Source: an uncultured Oscillospiraceae bacterium (lineage in GTDB: Bacteria > Bacillota > Clostridia > Oscillospirales > Oscillospiraceae). From it: a DNA stretch of 33,374 nt. Below are positions 22,801-29,754 of this stretch, piece by piece; positions within the stretch are counted from its first letter, which is position 1; each line of letters begins with the position of its first letter. The stretch spans positions 1-33,374 of the forward strand of contig CAAEUZ010000116.1 in assembly GCA_900759385.1 (NCBI GenBank). The letters run 5' to 3'. The notes under the pieces were generated by a model, which was not told the origin of the DNA, searched no databases, and saw nothing but the letters and a program-made list of their open reading frames with translations. Position numbers and translations under genes: made by a program.

Positions 22801-23724
22801 TTGATAATTCTTCTTATTGCAGTACTGATACTTGTCCTTCTGATTTTCCTGTGTACGCTGGCGGCGCTCGTACAGAATATGCGCCCGGGCCGGGCCATGG
22901 ACCTCACCTGCGCCGACCTGCGGGGCACGCGCTTTGAAAAGTACGCGGACAGCGTGGTGCGCGACGTGGAGGAGCTCCGCGCCGTGCCCTGGGAGGACGT
23001 GTACATACGCTCTTTTGACGACCTGCGCCTGCACGGACGCCTGCGGCGCGGGGAGGAGGGGGCGGACACCGTCATCCTCATCCACGGCTACCACTCCAGC
23101 TGGGAGAACGACTTCGCCGGCGTGGCGCAGTGGTACCTCGGGCGGGGCTATACGGTGCTGGCCGTGGACCAGCGCTCGCACGGGAAGAGCGAGGGACGGA
23201 GCGTCGCCTTCGGGGCGAGAGAAAAGCGCGACGCCGTGGCCTGGGCGCAGTTTGCGGAATATGAGCTGGGCAGCGGCCGCGTTTGGATGCACGGCGTGTC
23301 GATGGGCGCGGTGAGCGTGCTGCTGGCGCTGGAGGACGGTTATCCGGACTGCGTGCAGGGCGTGATTGCCGACTGCCCGTTTGACTCGCCCATGGGCCTC
23401 TTCGCCCATCACCTGCGCAGGCGCTATCACCTGCCTGCCTTTCCCGTGGTGCCCATAGGCAGCGTGGCCTGGGCCATGCTGATAGGGCCGGGCTATGTCA
23501 AGGACAGCTGCCACGAGGCCGCTGCCGGGAGCGAGCTGCCGCTGCTGCTCTTCTCCGCCGGGGAGGATACGACCGTCCCGCCGGACAGCGCCAGGACCGT
23601 GTGGGAAGCCAGGGGGAAGCGCGATGTGTGGATACACATACCGAACGCCCGCCACGCCCTGTGCTGGCAGGAGGGCCGGGAGGCATACGCTGCGGCCCTG
23701 GCAGAGTTCACAGGCCGAAAATGA
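22801..23724 (+). CDS. Membrane-anchored alpha/beta hydrolase
   Basis: A serine hydrolase of about 307 residues. The first 25 residues form one hydrophobic helix (IILLIAVLILVLLIFLCTLAALV), so the catalytic domain is probably tethered to the membrane. The core has VILIHGYHSSWEND (oxyanion region), nucleophile Ser in HGVSMGAVSV, Asp in SAGEDTTVPP and His in NARHALCW, a complete triad in the S33/BAAT-like hydrolase group that often takes acyl esters or lipids. Start choice is uncertain: TTG at 22777 lies in the terminator tail of the previous gene, while TTG at 22801 is five bases after GGCGGGTG and is preferred; no ATG is available early. Expression may depend on read-through or a promoter I did not recognise. 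Confidence 0.83.
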   Translation: MIILLIAVLILVLLIFLCTLAALVQNMRPGRAMDLTCADLRGTRFEKYADSVVRDVEELRAVPWEDVYIRSFDDLRLHGRLRRGEEGADTVILIHGYHSSWENDFAGVAQWYLGRGYTVLAVDQRSHGKSEGRSVAFGAREKRDAVAWAQFAEYELGSGRVWMHGVSMGAVSVLLALEDGYPDCVQGVIADCPFDSPMGLFAHHLRRRYHLPAFPVVPIGSVAWAMLIGPGYVKDSCHEAAAGSELPLLLFSAGEDTTVPPDSARTVWEARGKRDVWIHIPNARHALCWQEGREAYAAALAEFTGRK

Positions 23725-23728
23725 AAAT

Positions 23729-23758
23729 AAAAAAGAGAGCCGTGAGGCTCTCTTTTTT
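23729..23758. terminator. Bidirectional terminator between convergent genes
   Basis: AAAAAAGAGAGCC (23729-23741) and GGCTCTCTTTTTT (23746-23758) form a 13-bp stem with a GTGA loop. It lies between the hydrolase stop and the stop of the small membrane protein on the other strand. Confidence 0.92.
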
Positions 23759-23763
23759 ATTGC

Positions 23764-23940
23764 TTAAACTATTCTGCGGTCGCGTTTCTGGCTGTCGTAA
23801 TGCTTGTTCAAAAACGGGCGGATGACATAGTATATGAGCTTGTTCTCCAGATTGAACATGTAGATAGTGAACGTGGCGGCGAAGGCGCCGAAGAGCAGGA
23901 GAGCCAGCTTCGCAAGGATGCCCAAAACCTTCTTTTTCAT
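23764..23940 (-). CDS. Small single-pass membrane protein in dehydratase operon
   Basis: A 58-residue protein: basic start (MKKKVLGILAKL), one hydrophobic helix (about 12-33), then a charged tail ending HYDSQKRDRRIV. I do not recognise the family. It lies 15 bp after the large dehydratase subunit on the same strand and before a strong terminator, so it is the third gene of that operon. Two start codons compete; GGAAG lies six bases before the ATG at 23940, whereas the ATG at 23946 touches it. Translation looks genuine because of the ribosome site and the clear charge and membrane pattern. It could tether or regulate the enzyme, but this is only a guess from position. Confidence 0.65.
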   Translation of the reverse strand: MKKKVLGILAKLALLLFGAFAATFTIYMFNLENKLIYYVIRPFLNKHYDSQKRDRRIV

Positions 23941-23955
23941 ATGCATCTTCCTTTC

Positions 23956-25557
23956 TTACCACGCCTCGGAGTCGTCAAAGTCCACGAGCGTGGGGTCGAG
24001 CGGCTCCTCGCCCACGACAACGGACATGTAGTTGTTGACTATGTTGCGCATGTCACGCCGCGAGACGGTGCGGCAGTCCTCCAGGTCGTGCTCTACGAAG
24101 ATGAAGTAGAAGCCCAGGTCGCGCGCCTGCTCCTCCATCATGGCGTGGACGCCGTTCATGCCCTTGCAGGCGACGTTGTCGTTCATGAGCACCATGTCGC
24201 AGTTAAAGCTCTTGGCCCAGTCCCAGACGGCGTTTACGTTGTCCCAGCCGCCGACGGCGTGGTGGCGCATGACGCCCTTCTCGCTGAAGAGGGCGAGGTC
24301 CTGTATCGCCTGTTCCGGGTCGTCGGTGCTTATCATGTTGTGACCCATGGTGGAGTCCATGTTCAGCACGATGTTGACGCCCCAGCAGTTCTGAATCCAG
24401 GTGGGGAAGTCGGTGTAATACACCGCGCTCGGGCCCCAGAGGAAGGCGCGGTGGCGCGTCTTGCCGCCGAAGGGCTTGTATTTCTTCTCGTAGCAGCGGC
24501 GCATTATCTTGATGACCTTGCGGTCCACCTTGGTGAAGTAGTCCTCCTGGCCGTTCACGCTGGCCCAGGAGTAGAGGCGGTAGAGCGTCTCGGCTATGCC
24601 GCACAGGGCGCTGTACTCGGTCTTGAAGAAGTCCCACTTCTCCAGCTCTATCGTGTTCTGCTCGTTCATCTGCTTGGCGCGCTCAAAGAGAGCGTCCCAG
24701 TCGTAGACCTCGCCGTACTCCTCCTCAATGAACTTTATCGCGTCGCGCAGTATCTGCGTCGAGTAGGGGTGAGCGCCCGGCTCGTTGTGGATCATGGCGA
24801 GCGTTATGGGGAAGTCGGGCAGGTTGATCCTGCGGCGCTGGAACATGCTTGTGGCCTCGCTGGCGTTGCAGGGCATATTCGTGGAGAGGAAGGCCTTGCC
24901 GATGAGCGGGAAGTCGTCGTTGAAGGTGACGCCCGTCTCGGCCGAGCAGCGGGAGCAGACGTCGGCGGCGAGGCCGAAGCTCTCCGCCACGTCTATGTAG
25001 AACGGCTCGAGCTGCTGGTCTATGTCGCAGATGATGAACTCGGGCAGGGTCTGCAGCGGGATGGGGATGAGATTCGGGAAGCCGCACATGAAGAGAGGCG
25101 GCATGACCTCGTCCATCGGCACCATCTTATCGGAGAGCGGGCCGCCGCCGAGGCGCCTGTCGTTGGCCAGAACGAGGGCGATTTTCTTGGTCAGGCTCTG
25201 CACTATGGCGTGCATGTTCAGGTGCGCTATCCTCAGCTCCGGGCCGCGGTAGCCCTCAAAGAGGCGGTCTATGAAGGCAAAGGTGCCCAGATACGAGCCC
25301 ATCCAGCGGTATTCCCAGATGCCCTTGAGCACCGGCAGCGGGGCGCTGGCCACCATCAGGCCCATGCTCTTGAGGTTGTTGAGCCAGGCCAGATAGTCGG
25401 AAAACGTGTCCTTGACGCCGCGCCACTCGCGGTACCTGGCGATGCCGGTCTTGTCATGATAGCGGCTGCGCAGGCCGCCCTTGCCGTTTTCCGCCTGCCA
25501 GACGGGGTCAAACTTCTGCAGCTTTTTGTCTATAAAAGCCGTGATAGGGTTCTTCAT
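23956..25557 (-). CDS. 2-hydroxyacyl-CoA dehydratase family, large subunit
   Basis: A 533-residue protein related to the HgdA/FldB/BcrC group, oxygen-sensitive Fe-S enzymes that remove water from 2-hydroxyacyl-CoA or reduce aromatic acyl-CoA by a one-electron radical route. Visible family features are FMCGFPNLIPIPLQTL, the Cys-rich VCSRCSAETG, LSTNMPCNASEATSMFQRR (family cluster region), FLWGPSAVYYTDFP and a C-terminal part with SFNCDMVLMNDNVACKGMNG and IFVEHDLEDCRTVSRRDM, which mirrors the usual ending with E-D and C-R-T. At 533 residues it is longer than HgdA (about 477), mainly in the N-terminus. Its ATG shares bases with the stop of the other subunit (TGATG at 25555-25559), so the two are made together. 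The substrate is unknown and no activator ATPase is present in the window. Confidence 0.85.
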   Translation of the reverse strand: MKNPITAFIDKKLQKFDPVWQAENGKGGLRSRYHDKTGIARYREWRGVKDTFSDYLAWLNNLKSMGLMVASAPLPVLKGIWEYRWMGSYLGTFAFIDRLFEGYRGPELRIAHLNMHAIVQSLTKKIALVLANDRRLGGGPLSDKMVPMDEVMPPLFMCGFPNLIPIPLQTLPEFIICDIDQQLEPFYIDVAESFGLAADVCSRCSAETGVTFNDDFPLIGKAFLSTNMPCNASEATSMFQRRRINLPDFPITLAMIHNEPGAHPYSTQILRDAIKFIEEEYGEVYDWDALFERAKQMNEQNTIELEKWDFFKTEYSALCGIAETLYRLYSWASVNGQEDYFTKVDRKVIKIMRRCYEKKYKPFGGKTRHRAFLWGPSAVYYTDFPTWIQNCWGVNIVLNMDSTMGHNMISTDDPEQAIQDLALFSEKGVMRHHAVGGWDNVNAVWDWAKSFNCDMVLMNDNVACKGMNGVHAMMEEQARDLGFYFIFVEHDLEDCRTVSRRDMRNIVNNYMSVVVGEEPLDPTLVDFDDSEAW

Positions 25558-26750
25558 CAGACTACCTCCTCTGCCTGAATCTTTTTGATCTCCAGGCTCT
25601 CGACAAAGGCCTGGAAGCGCGTGCGCAGCTGGCCTATGGAGCCAAGGGCGTATTCCTTCTCTATCGTGCAGCAGGGGATGCCCATCTCGCTCTGCAGCAC
25701 GTGCGAGGCGAGGACTTTTTCGTAGCTCCAGAACTCGCAGAACTTCATGCTCTCATAGACAATGCCGTCGGCGCGGAACTCATCTGCCAGGCGCTTGAGC
25801 TCGGTGTGCCGCTGGTCGATCTTGTCACCGCTCATGAACCTGGCGCACTGGTTCCAGTGCAGGTAGTGGCGGCAGACGGCGTCAAAGGCGCTCTCGCCCT
25901 CGGCGATCTCTATGCGCTCGCGGCTGGGGAAGCTGCCGAAGCAGTAGCGGTCGGCCACGACCATGGCGCCGCACATCTCCACCAGCTTGGTGAACTCGGG
26001 GTCGTCTATCTCACTGCCCGCGATGGCTATGCGCGCGCGGAAGGGGAACTTCGGCTCCGGCTCGCGGGTCTTGAGCTCCTCCAGCGTCTCTTTCAGGTAG
26101 GGCAGGATTAGGTAGTGGGGACACACCTGGCTCACGAGCTGGATAACGTGGAACTCATAGCCGGTGATGGGCGGGTTCTCCAGCTTGCGGAAGTTGCCTA
26201 TCTCCGTGACCACGTCGCACAGCTCGTTGAACTCGGCAATGGCCTGGCGCATGGCCTCGTCGGAGGTGTCCACCCCCAGCCGGTCGTGCAGCGGGTCCAC
26301 CACCTTCAGCTTCAGCTGGGCCTTGTAGTAGTCCAGCGAGGTCTGGTCGCCCTTCATGGGCGGGTCGATGATCGTGACGAAGAAATTGTCGTGCTTGACG
26401 GGGTTAAGCAGGAAGAAGTGCTCTTCCATGCGCTCCATCGCGGCGCAGCCCTCGGCGCCGAAGAGGGCGCTCAGGTAGTTGTAGCCGCCCTCTATCGCGC
26501 GCTCGAGTATGCTGCGCACGTAGGGACAGTTGCGGTTGGTCATGTAGTAGGTGGCGATGTCCGGCGACGTGCAGCGAGGCGCGCGCAGGCGGGAGGAGAA
26601 GCACCCCGGCAGATTCAGCAGTACCTCGGGTATGTAGTAGCAGTTGTAGCCCAGCGCCGTCTTCCCCTCGTTCACGGCCTGGGTCACAAGCTCGTTCTGC
26701 GCCTCCTGCAGCAGATCCTCAAAATATATGAGGTGTTTTAGATCCTTCAT
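25557..26750 (-). CDS. 2-hydroxyacyl-CoA dehydratase family, small subunit
   Basis: A 397-residue partner of the large subunit, similar in length to HgdB/FldC. Family motifs are GYNCYYIPEVLL with PGCFSSRLRAPRC near the start, FGAEGCAAMERMEEHF where a cluster cysteine is expected, RIAIAGSEIDDPEF, SMKFCEFWSYEKV, and the ending MGIPCCTIEKEYALGSIGQLRTRFQAFVE, which closely follows the conserved iP-x-x-x-IE-x-x-Y...Q-x-x-TR-x-x-AF pattern. Three to four cysteines are placed to bind one 4Fe-4S cluster. It is the first gene after a consensus promoter; ATG at 26750 follows AAGGGGGT. The missing activase and CoA-transferase are probably encoded elsewhere. Confidence 0.87.
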   Translation of the reverse strand: MKDLKHLIYFEDLLQEAQNELVTQAVNEGKTALGYNCYYIPEVLLNLPGCFSSRLRAPRCTSPDIATYYMTNRNCPYVRSILERAIEGGYNYLSALFGAEGCAAMERMEEHFFLLNPVKHDNFFVTIIDPPMKGDQTSLDYYKAQLKLKVVDPLHDRLGVDTSDEAMRQAIAEFNELCDVVTEIGNFRKLENPPITGYEFHVIQLVSQVCPHYLILPYLKETLEELKTREPEPKFPFRARIAIAGSEIDDPEFTKLVEMCGAMVVADRYCFGSFPSRERIEIAEGESAFDAVCRHYLHWNQCARFMSGDKIDQRHTELKRLADEFRADGIVYESMKFCEFWSYEKVLASHVLQSEMGIPCCTIEKEYALGSIGQLRTRFQAFVESLEIKKIQAEEVV

Positions 26751-26794
26751 GTTTGACCCCCTTGTATGTTCGTTCTCCCGACTCTCTGGTCGTG

Positions 26795-26823
26795 GTCAGT
26801 CCTGACAAATGCACAAGTTGTCA
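26795..26823. promoter_or_regulatory. Overlapping palindromes in dehydratase leader
   Basis: GTCAG-TC-CTGAC (26795-26806) and TGACAA-N9-TTGTCA (26803-26823) overlap just downstream of the expected start point (about 26832). A third related element, TTGAC-N6-GTCAA (26852-26867), covers the -35. Repeated TGAC/GTCA half-sites around one promoter suggest operators for a dimeric regulator. Confidence 0.45.
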
Positions 26824-26838
26824 CCCTTATGTAGAAAA

Positions 26839-26867
26839 ATTATAGTATATATTGACCAGTTTGTCAA
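26839..26867 (-). promoter_or_regulatory. Consensus promoter of dehydratase operon
   Basis: Perfect TTGACA (26867-26862) and perfect TATAAT (26844-26839) with a 17-bp spacer on the minus strand, about 90 bp upstream of the small subunit ATG. This is the best sigma-A match in the window. Confidence 0.85.
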
Positions 26868-26928
26868 ACAATTTGCTAACTTTTTGCCGAAGCCGGAGGA
26901 GAAAACCCCTGAACCCTGCGATATACCC

Positions 26929-26957
26929 TTGACAAGCTATATACTGTGTGGTACGAT
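26929..26957 (+). promoter_or_regulatory. Promoter of padR-DUF1700 operon
   Basis: TTGACA (26929-26934), 17 bp, TACGAT (26952-26957). The -35 is perfect and the -10 matches 4/6. Start point would be near 26964, about 15 bp before the ATG. Confidence 0.7.
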
Positions 26958-26966
26958 GTACCCACA
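26945..26966. promoter_or_regulatory. Palindrome over padR -10, likely autoregulatory operator
   Basis: GGTAC (26950-26954) and GTACC (26958-26962) are separated by GAT and extended by TGTG/CACA with a one-base bulge. It covers the -10 and start point, where PadR-type repressors commonly bind. Confidence 0.5.
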
Positions 26967-26978
26967 GGAGGCGAGGCA

Positions 26979-27323
26979 ATGAACATAGACGAATGGCGCA
27001 GCCAGATCAAACGCGGGACGCTGGAGTTCTGCATACTGCTTCTGATATCGCGCGCGCCGCGCTACGGCTACGAGATAATAAGCCGCCTGGATAGCCGGCC
27101 CATAGTGGCGACAAAGGAGAGCACGGTCTACCCGCTGCTGCGCAGGCTGCAGAAGGACGGCTGCCTGACCAGCTTCTGGCAGGAGACGGCCGAGGGCCTT
27201 CCGCCGCGCAAATATTACACCATAACGGACGCCGGGAGGAAGTACCTGGAGGCCATGCGCGGCGAGTGGAAGGAATTGAGCGAGGCCATAGAGGGCCTGG
27301 AAAGGGACGATGAGAATGAATGA
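26979..27323 (+). CDS. PadR family transcriptional regulator
   Basis: A 114-residue winged-helix regulator of the short PadR-s2 type. It has the family start RSQIKRGTLEFCILLLISRAPRYGYEIISRL, then ESTVYPLLRRLQKDGCL and PPRKYYTITDAGRKYLEAM. There is no long C-terminal domain; the last helix (EWKELSEAIEGLERD) should make the dimer. ATG at 26979 follows CAGGAGG at seven bases; an upstream GTG at 26946 lies inside the promoter and is rejected. It is followed, with overlap, by a DUF1700 gene, a very common Firmicute pair in which the regulator controls a membrane protein of unknown role. Confidence 0.94.
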   Translation: MNIDEWRSQIKRGTLEFCILLLISRAPRYGYEIISRLDSRPIVATKESTVYPLLRRLQKDGCLTSFWQETAEGLPPRKYYTITDAGRKYLEAMRGEWKELSEAIEGLERDDENE

Positions 27324-27873
27324 CTTCATGGAAAAGTATCTCGGCGAGGTTGACCGCCGGCTGAGGCGCCTGCCGGTGGCTGAGCGCGTGGATATAGTGA
27401 ATGAACTCAAAAGCGAGATAGCGGAGCTGATTGCCGCGGGCCTTTCGCCCGAGCAGATAATCTCGCGCCTGGGCAGCGCCAGGGAGCTGGCCGCCGGGTA
27501 TCTGGGCGAGGCCATAGCGAAGTCGCCGCGTTTTTCCTGGCGCAAGCTGGGGCTTGTCGCCGCATTCTACAGCTATGCGGGGCTGGGCGGGATTATTATC
27601 CTGCCGGTCACCGGTATCTGCGCCGCGGCGTTCCTGCTCTGCGGAGCGGCCTGTCCCATAATAGGGGCGATAAACCTCGCCTGCGAGCTGATGGGCTTCG
27701 ACGTGCCATGGGTGATGTTCCAAATCGGCGGCTGGACGGCCGGGCCGTGGCTCGGCTTTGTGCTCGCCTGCCTCGTCGGCGTGCTGCTCATCGCGCTGGG
27801 CCTGCTCTGCTGGAAGGCCACCGTGGCCTTTGTCAAGTCCGTCAGCGGCGCAAAAAGAAAGCTGGAGGCGTGA
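27316..27873 (+). CDS. DUF1700/HAAS-domain membrane protein
   Basis: A 185-residue protein with a soluble N-terminal domain (about 1-65: MNDFMEKYLGEVDRRLRRLP, VNELKSEIAELIAAGLSPEQIISRLGSARELAAGYLGE), the HAAS/DUF1700 signature, and a C-terminal part with two to three hydrophobic segments. The family is regularly encoded with PadR regulators and is thought to act in envelope-related control, but no reaction is known. ATG at 27316 is eight bases after AAGGGA; ATG at 27310 is too close to it. It overlaps padR by 8 bp and ends six bases before the convergent Xre gene stop, with no room for a separate terminator. Confidence 0.85.
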   Translation: MNDFMEKYLGEVDRRLRRLPVAERVDIVNELKSEIAELIAAGLSPEQIISRLGSARELAAGYLGEAIAKSPRFSWRKLGLVAAFYSYAGLGGIIILPVTGICAAAFLLCGAACPIIGAINLACELMGFDVPWVMFQIGGWTAGPWLGFVLACLVGVLLIALGLLCWKATVAFVKSVSGAKRKLEA

Positions 27874-27879
27874 AAATCA

Positions 27880-28092
27880 CTACTCCAGCCAGAATATGTC
27901 TTCAACCCTCGCTTGCAGCACGGCGCAGATCTTCAGCGCCAGCTTGAGCGAGGGATTGTATTTACCGCGCTCCAGGTTGACGATGGTCTCGCGCCGCACG
28001 CCGCACTTTGAGGCCAGCTCCCCCTGCGTGAGGCCCATCCTCTCCCGGTAGACGCTTATGTCGTTTTTGAGGAGGATGTTGTCGTCAGTCAT
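27880..28092 (-). CDS. Xre/Cro-type helix-turn-helix regulator
   Basis: A 70-residue single-domain DNA-binding protein of the YozG/Cro-like type: ISVYRERMGLTQGELASKCGVRRETIVNLERGKYNPSLKLALKICAVLQARVEDIFWLE is a complete HTH_3 domain with nothing beyond it. Such proteins usually repress an operon shared with small membrane proteins. Here one (28159-28557) lies directly upstream, and the twin 22-bp palindromes at 28585-28606 and 28652-28673 are the likely binding sites. ATG at 28092 is weakly served by AGGAA and overlaps the end of a remnant frame, so translation may originally have been coupled. Confidence 0.92.
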   Translation of the reverse strand: MTDDNILLKNDISVYRERMGLTQGELASKCGVRRETIVNLERGKYNPSLKLALKICAVLQARVEDIFWLE

Positions 28093-28158
28093 CTTCGGTT
28101 CCGTTCCTGTCGTAGTAGATAAAGGCCAGCGCGCAGCACAGAGCAGGCGCAGCCCAAA
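28093..28158 (-). pseudogene. Possible C-terminal remnant of a small membrane protein
   Basis: Reading towards the Xre gene, a frame that begins right after the stop of the membrane protein ends with ALAFIYYDRNGTEDD, and its TGA overlaps the Xre ATG (ATGACTGA). It has no start codon. The membrane-helix-then-YYDR ending resembles that of the gene just upstream (FRHYDRAG), so this may be the stub of a second, related gene. Evidence is slight. Confidence 0.3.
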
Positions 28159-28557
28159 CTATTCAATCCCCGCCCGGTCATAGTGGCGGAACATTATGAG
28201 GCGGGCTGTGAATACCGCGAACAGCCATATGCACAGGAGCGCGGCGACGGCCCCGCCGCTCCCTTCCAGCCAGATTGCCGTCACGATTACCAGGGCAAAC
28301 ACAAATATTTCCGATGCCCGCAGCAGGAGAGTGTCTATCTTCCCCAGCAGGTACTTTACCATCTCGTCCTCGCTGCGGCGGATGACCTCGCGGTTTACCG
28401 CAATCACAATGCCCAGCGCAATGGCGGCGATACCGTACAAGACCCGTATCCACTCCAGCCAGCTCCCCAGCCCCAGCAGATAGACGCAGGCGCAAAGCGC
28501 CGCCATGCAAAACGTCACAAGACAGTCCGCTATCATGGTAATATACACTGTTTTCAC
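28159..28557 (-). CDS. Small multi-pass membrane protein upstream of Xre regulator
   Basis: A 132-residue protein with four hydrophobic segments: about 8-25, 32-50, then after a charged stretch (NREVIRRSEDEMVKYLLGKID) two more at about 80-98 and 101-118, ending FRHYDRAGIE. The layout, with a charged central loop carrying DE-x-V, resembles the DUF2178/DUF3796-type proteins that pair with short Xre regulators in Firmicutes; this is a likeness of form, not a firm family call. GTG at 28557 follows GGAGGG by about six bases; the longer frame to 28614 includes the promoter-proximal palindrome and is not used. It is the first gene of the operon. Confidence 0.72.
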   Translation of the reverse strand: MKTVYITMIADCLVTFCMAALCACVYLLGLGSWLEWIRVLYGIAAIALGIVIAVNREVIRRSEDEMVKYLLGKIDTLLLRASEIFVFALVIVTAIWLEGSGGAVAALLCIWLFAVFTARLIMFRHYDRAGIE

Positions 28558-28584
28558 GCTGCACCCTCCTGTATTCCAAAGTGT

Positions 28585-28606
28585 GATGTACGAAATATAC
28601 CACATC
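28585..28606. promoter_or_regulatory. 22-bp palindromic operator, copy 1
   Basis: GATGT/ACATC arms flank a CGAAATAT core. It lies just downstream of the expected start point of the Xre operon. It differs from copy 2 at three of 22 positions. Confidence 0.65.
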
Positions 28607-28616
28607 ACCTGCATTC

Positions 28617-28645
28617 AGCATACCGTGCCAAAGGCGTTCTGTCAA
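28617..28645 (-). promoter_or_regulatory. Promoter of the membrane protein-Xre operon
   Basis: Perfect TTGACA (28645-28640), 17 bp, TATGCT (28622-28617; 4/6) on the minus strand, placed between the two 22-bp palindromes. Confidence 0.7.
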
Positions 28646-28651
28646 TAGACG

Positions 28652-28673
28652 GATGTGCGAAATATCACACATC
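28652..28673. promoter_or_regulatory. 22-bp palindromic operator, copy 2
   Basis: The same GATGT/ACATC arms and CGAAATAT core as copy 1, centred 67 bp away, seven bases upstream of the -35. Confidence 0.65.
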
Positions 28674-28679
28674 AAAATT

Positions 28680-28968
28680 GTGAGAAAGCGCCAAAACCCG
28701 TGAGACAGGCCCACCGGCACAGCCTCAACACCCCAAACCAACCGCCCGTAAGCGGCCGCGAAGCGAAACCCGCGGTTTTGGAGGCTCGGACGTATGCCCA
28801 CCAGGGATGCGCGGGACGGAATATAGTCCAACGTGGATAACAACGCACCTTTCGCCACAATACGCACCAAAAAGCGGCTTTCCTTTCGGGGCCTGGGGGG
28901 CTTTCTTTGGCCAAGACCAAAGAAAGCCCCCCGGAAATATTTAAATGAACCTGATTTGGAAGGAAAAA
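28680..28968. other. Non-coding stretch with a 16-bp perfect hairpin
   Basis: No supported gene. GGGGGGCTTTCTTTGG (28896-28911) and CCAAAGAAAGCCCCCC (28918-28933) form a perfect 16-bp stem with a six-base loop. Neither strand shows a T-run directly after the stem. Open frames here lack ribosome sites. It may be a dispersed intergenic repeat or a structured RNA. Confidence 0.5.
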
Positions 28969-28975
28969 TGGAAAA

Positions 28976-29011
28976 GCCCCCGCTGAGAAAAACTTTCCTC
29001 AACGGGGGCTC
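28976..29011 (-). terminator. Terminator of nadE
   Basis: AGCCCCCGCTGAG (28976-28988) and CTCAACGGGGGCT (28999-29011) pair with one G-T step. On the minus strand the stem is followed by TTTTCC, 15 bp beyond the nadE stop. Confidence 0.85.
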
Positions 29012-29025
29012 TTATCTGCATCGGC

Positions 29026-29754
29026 TCAGCCCTTGTAGCTGGCAATGGGTGTGCGCTTGTGTTCGCTGTTGGCGTGCATGCGCTCTATGATCTCGCGGTC
29101 GTGGCTGCTGACCTCGCCGCTGTTCAGATAGGCGTCGATGGCGGCGTAGGTGATGCCCATCTCCGCCTCGTCGGTCTGGCCCTCAAAGAGGCCGGCGCTG
29201 GGCGCCTTTTCAATTATGGAGCGCGGGGCGTGCAGGTACTCGAGGAACTCGTACACCTCGGTGACGGTGAGGTCCGCGATGGGGTTGAAGTCGTGCGCGC
29301 CGTCGCCCCACTTGGTGAAGTAGCCGACATAGGCCTCGCTGGCGTTGCCGGTGCCGGCCACGATGCGCCCTTCCGCGTGGGCAATGGCGTAGAGCGTTAT
29401 CATGCGCAGGCGCGGGGCGATGTTGGCGACCGCCATGTCGGTGAGCTCCGTCACGCCTTTGAGCGCGGCGAGCTCGGCCTCGCGCACGGGCGTCAAATCG
29501 ACGGTGCGCGTCTCGATATTGAACTGCTCGGCGACCTCCATGCCGTCGTCCCTGTCCATGCCGTAATTGCGCTGGCTGGCGCAGGGCATGATGACGCCGA
29601 TAGTGTTGTCGCACGCGGCTTTGCAGAGTATGCCCACGAGGGCCGAGTCCTTGCCGCCGGAGTTGCCGTAGACAATGCCCCTGGCGTGCGCGGCCTCCAG
29701 CCTTCCGCGGATGAACTCCACGCGCTTTTCAAATTCCACCTTGTAGTCTCTCAT
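29026..29754 (-). CDS. nadE: NH3-dependent NAD+ synthetase
   Basis: Final step of NAD synthesis: amidation of nicotinate adenine dinucleotide with ATP. The 242 residues contain the PP-loop SGGKDS (32-37), then ASQRNYGMDRDDG, IAPRLRMITLYAIA, AGTGNASEAYVGYFTKWGDGAHDFNPIADLTVTEVYEF and KAPSAGLFEGQTDEAEMGITY, a full NadE order. There is no N-terminal glutaminase domain, so ammonia is the direct donor or comes from a separate protein. ATG at 29754 follows GGAAGG; the open frame to 29841 adds 29 residues without family likeness. It is divergent from the glutamine synthetase gene, which also uses ammonia. Confidence 0.94.
   Translation of the reverse strand: MRDYKVEFEKRVEFIRGRLEAAHARGIVYGNSGGKDSALVGILCKAACDNTIGVIMPCASQRNYGMDRDDGMEVAEQFNIETRTVDLTPVREAELAALKGVTELTDMAVANIAPRLRMITLYAIAHAEGRIVAGTGNASEAYVGYFTKWGDGAHDFNPIADLTVTEVYEFLEYLHAPRSIIEKAPSAGLFEGQTDEAEMGITYAAIDAYLNSGEVSSHDREIIERMHANSEHKRTPIASYKG

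Noticed and set aside
23800..25578. 592-codon plus-strand frame opposite the dehydratase large subunit
   Set aside because: Antisense shadow with Val/Glu/Gly/His-rich sequence; the minus strand carries clear dehydratase motifs and start overlap.
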